A stretch of 64,000 nt of DNA, taken from assembly GCA_029582265.1 (NCBI GenBank), contig CM055823.1, positions 7,112,359-7,176,358 on the forward strand. The letters are read 5' to 3'. The position numbers were made by a program, and so were the translations under genes. This stretch comes from Zoroaster sp. YZ-2022 (taxonomy: Eukaryota > Echinodermata > Asteroidea > Forcipulatida > Zoroasteridae). Below, piece after piece: positions 61,201 through 64,000 of the stretch. Positions within the stretch are counted from its first letter, which is position 1. Every line of letters starts with the position of its first letter. The notes beneath the pieces are model-generated. The model did not search any database. It had not been told where the DNA came from and saw only the letters and a program-made list of their open reading frames with translations.

Positions 61201-64000
61201 TGTACATTCTTAGTATCTATGGGGGAGTTAAGAAGTTTAGCAGCTCTATGAGATAAGGCCCTTGTAGTTACCAATGGTGTTCCTGCTCTAAAGTATTGTG
61301 CTATCCCCCTGGTTAAGTTTTCTAAGGTTGTACATTCTTAGTATCTATGGGGGTTAAGAAGTTTAGCAGCTCTATGAGATAAGGCCCTTGTAGTTACCAA
61401 TGGTGTTCCTGCTCTAAAGTATTGTGCTATCCCCCTGGTTAAGTTTTCTAAGGTTGTACATTCTTAGTATCTATGGGGGTTATCAAGTTTAGCAGCTCAA
61501 TGAGATAAGGCCCTTGTAGTTACCAATGGTGTTCCTCCTAAAGTATTGTGCTATCCCCCTGGTTAAGTTTTCTAAGGTTGTACATTCTTAGTATCTATGG
61601 GGGTTAAGAAGTTTAGCAGCTCTATGAGATAAGGCCCTTGTAGTTACCAATGGTGTTCCTGCTCTAAAGTATTGTGCTATCCCCCTGGTTAAGTTTTCTA
61701 AGGTTGTACATTCTTAGTATCTATGGGGGTTAAGAAGTTTAGCAGCTCTATGAGATAAGGCCCTTGTAGTTACCAATGGTGTTCCTGCTCTAAAGTATTG
61801 TGCTATCCCCCTGGTTAAGTTTTCTAAGGTTGTACATTCTTAGTATCTATGGGGGTTAAGAAGTTTAGCAGCTCTATGAGATAAGGCCCTTGTAGTTACC
61901 AATGGTGTTCCTCCTCTAAAGTATTGTGCTATCCCCCTGGTTAAGTTTTCTAAGGTTGTACATTCTTAGTATCTATGGGGGTTAAGAAGTTTAGCAGCTC
62001 TAGTATGGTGTTCCTGCTCTAAAGTATTGTGCTATCCCCCTGGTTAAGTTTTCTAAGGTTGTACATTCTTAGTATCTATGGGGGTTAAGAAGTTTAGCAG
62101 CTCAATGAGATAAGGCCCTTGTAGTATGGTGTTCCTGCTCTAAAGTATTGTGCTATCCCCCTGGTTAAGTTTTCTAAGGTTGTACATTCTTAGTATCTAT
62201 GGGGGTTAAGAAGTTTAGCAGCTCAATGAGATAAGGCCCTTGTAGTATGGTGTTCCTGCTCTAAAGTATTGTGCTATCCCCCTGGTTAAGTTTTCTAAGG
62301 TTGTACATTCTTAGTATCTATGGGGGTTAAGAAGCTACTGTTATTAGAAGGCCAACTTTGAAGTCGAACAATATGTATTCACATCAAATGGGTAACACGT
62401 GTTCATATGCTACCGCCAGTAATGAACTAGTGCGCAACTTTGGCTAGAGACATGTTGTCGGTTCAAATCGTACAAATATTGGCAGAAAGATTTATCATAT
62501 TTTGACAAAAGACTTAACATGATCGAGTTTTAAAGGGAAAATATCGTCTCGATCAACAGGGCATTGAATCGGAGTGCTAGTTTTAGATAAGCCAGTAACT
62601 GAAAATAATATGATAATGTCGTATTACTGTTGCTGCTGCATAAATGTGCCAGTAATTTTCACTGTGTTAATCTTAAACTAGGACACCGATTCCATGCCCT
62701 GTTGAAAGTCTGCTCAGATCGTGACGATATTGTCCTTTTTTGAGTTGCAAATGGTGGACGGGAACTTGAGCCGAGTCCTGATTGGTGTGTTAATGTGAAG
62801 GCGGCAACTCACCATGTTGAAGAAGTTCAAAACACGGTTGACTAATTCAACTGTTTGATTGAAGACATCTGTGTAATAAAGAAAATGAAACATAACTCAA
62901 ATGACTTTGATTTGCTGTATGACCTGTTGATAATGGATGTTTGAAATTACAGCTTCAGAATTAAATACAATGTTGGATCCGGGAGGGGGAGGGGTCAAAA
63001 GAGGGCGTGTGTTTTGAAAATCAATAACGTACAACTATTCAAAATTAACCCTAACTCCCTAAGCATTGTTAATGAACAATAAAAATCCTTCAAAATCCTC
63101 CAACTGCCTTTGTTGTCTAGGGAGTTAGGGTTAATTTATCACCGTGTTCCCCCCCTTTTCTGCGATCCTGGATCCGCCCATGATTAAATGGGCTAAGTAG
63201 GTATTATCACAGCTCTCGGGAAACACTACTTGTGATGATTATTTAAATATATATATATATATAAACAAATACCCCTTGGATTTTGGCATTAAAAGGGAAG
63301 ATACATTATTGGTTATGGTATTATCGTAGAGTTCATTTCAAACTATAGTTTTCAAGAATTATATCGTAAATGTTAAAGTTTCATCACAATTGGTACCCGC
63401 GTTTTTGAGAAAACCATGACAAAGTGTTACATGTTTTGTGTGTTACAAAAAGGTTGCCAGATGGCAATGTTTTGTTTTTAATGCCACAAAACAGTTTTTG
63501 TTCGCTCTTTATAGGAGAAAGCACATCAGACAAAATAATTTCTCAGAATGATTGCTTTGTGTACCAACTTTACACCAAGTAAGTTACAGATAATCTGGTG
63601 TTAATTTGATAATCTGGTAGTTAACTTATGCTGTATCTTTCCTTTAAAGATTGGATGGGTAGGAATCTTCAGTTATTTTTTGCAAATTTGAACATTATTG
63701 ATTTGATTGTTGCCCTTGACAACACTATATATAAAGCACTGTAAACGCAGATGACGGTGCACCCTCAATTCATGTACTTTGAGCTGCATTTGTTTCAAGA
63801 AGTAATACAAAGAAAGAGAATCTGACAATACCCTTTGTAATCGCAGTAGGGTCAGGTTTCAAACATCCAGTCACGGTTGTTGCAGGAGAGGTACTCCCTG
63901 TGGTCCGTAGGGGTGTTGTTTCTTTCATTGTTGTTTCCTCGGTGGTTGGCTCAGGTGTTGTGGGTTGGGGTGTGGTTTCTGGAGGGGTAGTGTCAGAAGT
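37028..64000 (-). CDS. Adhesion G-protein-coupled receptor, 19 exons, 5' end outside the window
   Basis: Nineteen minus-strand exons join in matching phase to about 700 residues: a Thr/Pro-rich stalk (63832-64000), a GAIN-type ectodomain (62813-53143), the GPS (53143-53192 plus 52094-52223), seven transmembrane helices (51880-40673) and a cytoplasmic tail with stop at 37028. The GPS has its four cysteines (CVW, SGC, CEC), two tryptophans and the cleavage-type HLT, followed by a tethered-agonist-like TSFTVVM. Helix signatures include LIHTQLIVAIALSQLIFAIG (TM2), WMFVETCHLYL (TM3), YCWLSVQSGIIWSFVGP (TM4-5 loop) and GLPWLFGVLAL (TM6). Family knowledge: these receptors self-cleave at the GPS and signal through G proteins from the plasma membrane. 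I do not assign a subfamily or ligand. Introns host a P2X7-domain gene, a THAP exon, a satellite and several transposons. Confidence 0.94.
38140..39420. repeat. Pair of ~270-bp inverted repeats around a 0.7-kb core
   Basis: 38140-38415 (ATAAGCCTTATC...CTCAGCTGATTTCTG) is matched in reverse by 39150-39420 (CAGAAATCAGCTGAG...GATAAGGCTTAT) with moderate divergence. This looks like a long-TIR or foldback element lying in the last receptor intron. Confidence 0.65.
38588..38634. repeat. (AAAT)n microsatellite
   Basis: About eleven AAAT/AAAC units within the core of the inverted-repeat pair. Confidence 0.9.
39600..39950 (+). promoter_or_regulatory. Possible promoter and 5'UTR exon of a nested plus-strand gene
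   Basis: CpG-containing sequence with GCCGCCATCTTGG near 39650 (a YY1-type site, usually just downstream of a start site) and a GTGAGT donor after CCCTGG at 39950. A good acceptor (TTGTGTAACAG) at 41479 would join it to the THAP exon. A sequence resembling a ZNF143 site (CCCACAATTCCTTGCAGC) lies near 40388. All inference. Confidence 0.35.
40673..40714 (-). CDS. Receptor exon: 42-nt microexon, end of TM7
   Basis: 14 codons, GFMLCMIFIVGNKE, phase 0 on both sides, acceptor TTGTGCAG, donor GTTAGT. The sequence matches the conserved second half of TM7 in adhesion receptors (GF...NKE). Confidence 0.88.
41480..41660 (+). pseudogene. THAP zinc-finger N-terminus, apparently frameshifted
   Basis: ATG at 41487 begins MPTSCVVGGCTRNSIKNPET, the usual start of a THAP domain (a C2CH DNA-binding finger) with its first two zinc ligands. 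The reading then has to shift frame within a run of five T near 41549-41553 to continue as QFPRDPAISKEWVKFV and NTRKDF, which holds the conserved FP and Trp. The final Cys/His pair is not found downstream. A one-base insertion explains the break, so this is either a pseudogene or a homopolymer sequencing error. THAP genes are often derived from P-element transposases. It lies within a receptor intron on the opposite strand. Confidence 0.55.
42599..42764 (-). CDS. P2X7-ballast gene exon 3 and stop
   Basis: KYRHVAYRQVVRWCWGYLGR to YPPLD and stop TAG (42599-42601); acceptor TTTTACAG. Confidence 0.9.
42599..44239 (-). CDS. Free-standing P2X7 ballast (intracellular) domain protein, three exons, nested
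   Basis: Three minus-strand exons (43959-44239, 43149-43388, 42599-42764) join in phase 2 and phase 2 to a complete 228-residue protein. Residues 1-60 are very acidic and Ser-rich (MSDSSEYWEDHSIDEEEEFH). From about residue 94 the protein matches the cytoplasmic C-terminal domain of vertebrate P2X7 receptors: WCSCGHCVLQ, NCICCKEVEK, CLTIHDWFDATC, ATAYLQYRAYYG, KYRHVAYRQVVRWCWGYLG, LPSCVMDAIRRTFP and GQYKGFSYPPLD. In P2X7 this domain binds a dinuclear zinc centre and guanine nucleotide; the clustered cysteines here fit zinc ligands. No transmembrane segment or P2X channel is present, so it is presumably soluble. The gene sits within a receptor intron on the same strand, so it needs its own promoter. 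Its function is unknown. Confidence 0.88.
43149..43388 (-). CDS. P2X7-ballast gene exon 2
   Basis: CSCGHCVLQPLLANCICCKE to YYGRDAVEGTLD; acceptor TTTGTAATAG, donor GTAAGT. It carries seven clustered Cys/His positions expected for the zinc centre. Confidence 0.9.
43745..43830. repeat. ACATGTACA palindromic microsatellite
   Basis: Tandem TGTACACATGTACAAT-like units, self-complementary. They lie in the intron between exons 1 and 2 of the P2X7-ballast gene. Confidence 0.8.
43959..44239 (-). CDS. P2X7-ballast gene exon 1, acidic N-terminus
   Basis: Start ATG at 44239 is chosen over the upstream in-frame ATG at 44320 because an Asp/Glu/Ser-rich region begins there. It continues GTSEDSDVSSSDEG and ends RRLNTD in phase 2 at GTAAGC. 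The start choice is uncertain. Confidence 0.8.
44957..45083 (-). CDS. Receptor exon: TM6 to start of TM7
   Basis: It encodes TTAKALLVFIPMVGLPWLFG and LMFDYIFAILNSFQ-type sequence (LIMFDYIFAILNSFQ here). It enters in phase 2 and leaves in phase 0 at GTAAAA. Confidence 0.92.
45451..45497. repeat. Perfect 23-bp palindrome with a 1-nt spacer
   Basis: Arms 45451-45473 (AAACTGCATACATGCTCTTA plus ACA) and 45475-45497 are exact reverse complements around a single G. It lies in a receptor intron between the TM6 and TM5 exons. Confidence 0.9.
45715..45803 (-). CDS. Receptor exon: end of TM5 and third intracellular loop
   Basis: INTVMLVAVLREISHMIDRD then ITKMKANKF; phase 0 in, phase 2 out at GTAATC. 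The basic loop follows TM5 as expected. Confidence 0.9.
46202..46287. repeat. (TA)n microsatellite
   Basis: About 43 uninterrupted TA units in a receptor intron. Confidence 0.98.
46340..48160. repeat. TAACGTGAGTAACC-word region
   Basis: TAACGTGAGTAACC and close variants occur near 46363, 46713, five times in tandem at 46735-46830 (21-bp period with GGTTTTG), near 47938 and 47953, and near 48137. They are separated by unrelated AT-rich sequence. It resembles one large word-rich element. Confidence 0.65.
48404..48470 (-). CDS. Receptor exon: second extracellular loop into TM5
   Basis: CWLSVQSGIIWSFVGPAVVI, with the CWL and IWSFVGP signatures of adhesion receptors and the conserved loop cysteine. 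Acceptor TTTTGTTCAG, donor GTAAGA. Confidence 0.92.
49274..49346 (-). CDS. Receptor exon: TM4
   Basis: GLPLIQVGIAGIVGHF then TGSLTNTK, leaving two bases that complete the Tyr before CWLS in the next exon. Donor GTGAGT chosen by phase. Confidence 0.88.
49769..49919 (-). CDS. Receptor exon: TM3 and second intracellular loop
   Basis: VLCGIISITLFYFLSATFTW, then MFVETCHLYLCVVRVF and KMRIYSLAAWG. It contains the WM..E..HLYL motif of adhesion receptors and the TM3 cysteine that pairs with loop 2. Confidence 0.92.
50390..50489 (-). CDS. Receptor exon: first intracellular loop and TM2
   Basis: LMKEERLIHTQLIVAIALSQ then LIFAIGIDHTENQ; phase 2 in, phase 0 out. IH..L and IGID.T are hallmark positions. 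Confidence 0.92.
50759..50895. repeat. AAAGGTACAGCATTGGT-family MITE end
   Basis: AAAGGTATACAGCATTGGTA and AATATATCATAAAACTAGTC match the 5' part of the elements at 33014 and 63289. An inverted end (TGATAACCAATGTTCCCT) lies near 51528-51545. Confidence 0.45.
51777..51880 (-). CDS. Receptor exon: TM1
   Basis: IDGGHERALHIISNLGCIAT then a hydrophobic run IICACLTIITFISL; phase 0 in, phase 2 out at GTTTGC. Confidence 0.9.
52094..52223 (-). CDS. Receptor exon: GPS cleavage site and tethered agonist
   Basis: SESPRKYSWNSSGCETK, IICECYHLTSFTVVM and RVVDVE. Cleavage would fall between Leu and Thr of HLT. Donor GTGAGT, acceptor CCTATAG. Confidence 0.94.
53143..53192 (-). CDS. Receptor exon: start of GPS, GC-AG intron donor
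   Basis: ETKNKTPVCVWLENIG, the first conserved Cys and Trp of the GPS. Only a GCGAGT donor (after GGAAG) gives the phase needed to join the next exon, so this appears to be a GC-AG intron. Confidence 0.88.
53851..54737. mobile_element. DNA transposon with perfect 41-bp TIRs and TTA target duplication
   Basis: 53851-53891 (GGGGCCGTTCACAATTGTCA...) is the exact reverse complement of 54697-54737, and TTA lies on both outer sides (53848-53850 and 54738-54740). Three-base TTA/TAA duplications suggest PIF/Harbinger. The interior has a 13-G run, a duplicated ~58-bp segment with T-runs and TGTTTTCTCGCCCGT, and an inner palindrome at about 54455-54510. No transposase. It sits in a receptor ectodomain intron. 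Confidence 0.85.
54777..54888 (-). CDS. Receptor exon: GAIN beta-strands
   Basis: EFECNVLDIPFPLVTVALNP then PKAPPFTEPITVKFAWQ; acceptor TATTTCCCAG, donor GTACGT, ends in phase 0. Confidence 0.87.
55430..55511 (-). CDS. Receptor exon: ectodomain
   Basis: ETECRSLLVMKMENVDEFVP then LDYCADS; phases 1 in and 2 out match its neighbours. Two cysteines are present. Confidence 0.82.
55804..56113. repeat. AAAGGGAAAGTACCACATTGGT-family MITE
   Basis: It begins TTTAAAGGGAAAGTACCACA and ends ATGATACCTTACTTTAAG, an inverted pair. It lies in a receptor intron. Confidence 0.5.
56208..56324 (-). CDS. Receptor exon: ectodomain, GAIN region
   Basis: NVEIWKPDNVTSDGCGNYSR then FSSIFVPSSALTGN, with the PSSAL turn common in GAIN domains and an N-glycosylation sequon (NVT). 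Phase 1 on both sides. Confidence 0.83.
56625..56695. repeat. ~14-bp tandem repeat of TTTACCTTTTAA
   Basis: About five or six units. On the receptor's sense strand each reads AAAAGGTAAAT, so it carries a run of 5' splice-site-like words, downstream of the exon at 56901. Confidence 0.85.
56901..57065 (-). CDS. Receptor exon: ectodomain, beta-rich
   Basis: GTRLYLSFQPRYGHVYCMVE, then KQDGCTVIKVYIGVFETLQC and IANLIL. The acceptor ATACATAG at 57066 is chosen because it keeps phase 1; the stronger-looking TTTCCAG 27 nt inside does not. Confidence 0.75.
57152..57359 (-). CDS. Receptor exon: ectodomain
   Basis: ADDGDFLPNATAPEEINDLW and NVLEALLQGFLMTETWASPV, ending SLAGGT. Phase 0 in, 1 out at GTAACT. 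The LEALL...E.WA helix resembles GAIN subdomain A. Confidence 0.85.
57475..57540 (-). CDS. Receptor exon: ectodomain, acceptor ambiguous
   Basis: TFILINRSPQQYYFVCDVLN then VK, phase 0 out. The CAG acceptor at 57546 would need phase 1; the AAG five bases inside fits the phase-0 donor upstream. A further exon could be hidden in the 5.3-kb intron. Confidence 0.6.
57876..57980. repeat. ~50-bp-arm palindrome
   Basis: GTGTGAAATTCTCAAATGAG...GTTCTGAAAAGAACT and AGTTCTTTTCAGAAC...CTCAATTGAGAATTTCACA are inverted around two bases near 57926. The right arm and GGTGTCACCGCAATTAGTC also occur near 34520-34565, and in reverse near 6690-6725. Confidence 0.75.
58235..62336. repeat. Satellite array, about 33 copies of a 126-bp unit
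   Basis: The word TACATTCTTAGTATCTATG recurs about 33 times from 58325 to 62306. The unit runs GCAGCTCTATGAGATAAGGC, CCTTGTAGTTACCAATGGTG, TTCCTCYTCTAAAGTATTGT, GCTATCCCCCTGGTTAAGTT, TTCTAAGGTTGTACATTC and GGGGGTTAAGAAGTTTA. Variants include CTCTATG versus CTCAATG, and a 5-bp deletion giving GTAGTATGG. It lies in a receptor intron and has no coding capacity. Confidence 0.95.
62813..62868 (-). CDS. Receptor exon: helical segment after the stalk
   Basis: VFNQTVELVNRVLNFFNM, phase 1 in, 0 out at GTGAGT; it joins in phase with the Thr/Pro-rich exon. It looks like the first helix of the GAIN region. Confidence 0.75.
63049..63130. mobile_element. 82-bp TTAA-flanked MITE, second copy
   Basis: TTAA 63045-63048 and 63131-63134. 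Reverse-oriented copy of 12058-12139, with few differences. Confidence 0.78.
63289..63650. repeat. AAAGGGAAGATACATTATTGGT-family MITE
   Basis: The left end AAAAGGGAAGATACATTATT and right end GTATCTTTCCTTTAAAG are inverted; about 360 bp, in the receptor intron next to the stalk exon. Confidence 0.6.
63832..64000 (-). CDS. Receptor exon: Thr/Pro-rich stalk, cut by window edge
   Basis: It reads TTPPETTPQPTT-like runs and PEPTTEETTMKETTP, then TVTGCLKPDPTAITK. A mucin-like, probably O-glycosylated stalk. The exon continues beyond 64000. Confidence 0.8.

Overview
The window is eukaryotic, intron-rich and repeat-rich, and reads as animal DNA. Gene content (API5, an adhesion GPCR, a free-standing P2X7-type ballast domain, a THAP domain) and repeat style (tRNA-Leu-derived SINEs, TTAA-type MITEs, elements with internal 143-bp arrays) suggest a marine invertebrate deuterostome. 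An echinoderm, perhaps a sea star, is my best guess, but the species is inference. Exons were called from splice sites, reading phase and family motifs; most longer uninterrupted ORFs are repeat artefacts or shadows.

Layout. 1-2570 (+): a decayed multi-exon gene of a transposon-like repeat family. 2600-22900: no host exon seen; it holds a piggyBac relic, two hAT-type elements with 8-bp target duplications (one containing a broken non-LTR reverse transcriptase), several MITEs, and three arrays of a 143-bp unit, two of them within recognisable elements. 22903-23402: a gap of exactly 500 N. 23521-32136 (-): the first six coding exons of API5 (apoptosis inhibitor 5); its 3' half is not in view. 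32137-37027: intergenic MITEs, a SINE and a LINE fragment. 37028-64000 (-): 19 coding exons of an adhesion G-protein-coupled receptor, from a Thr/Pro-rich stalk through the GAIN region, GPS and seven transmembrane helices to the stop codon; the N-terminus lies beyond the right edge.

Two smaller genes sit inside the receptor's introns. A complete three-exon gene (42599-44239, -) encodes a 228-residue protein with an acidic N-terminus and a P2X7 intracellular ballast domain without any ion channel. On the opposite strand is a THAP zinc-finger exon (41487, +), apparently frameshifted, with a possible 5'UTR exon near 39600-39950. Another receptor intron carries a satellite of about 33 copies of a 126-bp unit.

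No operon-like coupling is expected or seen. The most unusual general pattern is that many of the repeats are built from one short, often palindromic, word scattered through their length. Each family has its own word, and several share TTAA-flanked piggyBac-like ends.
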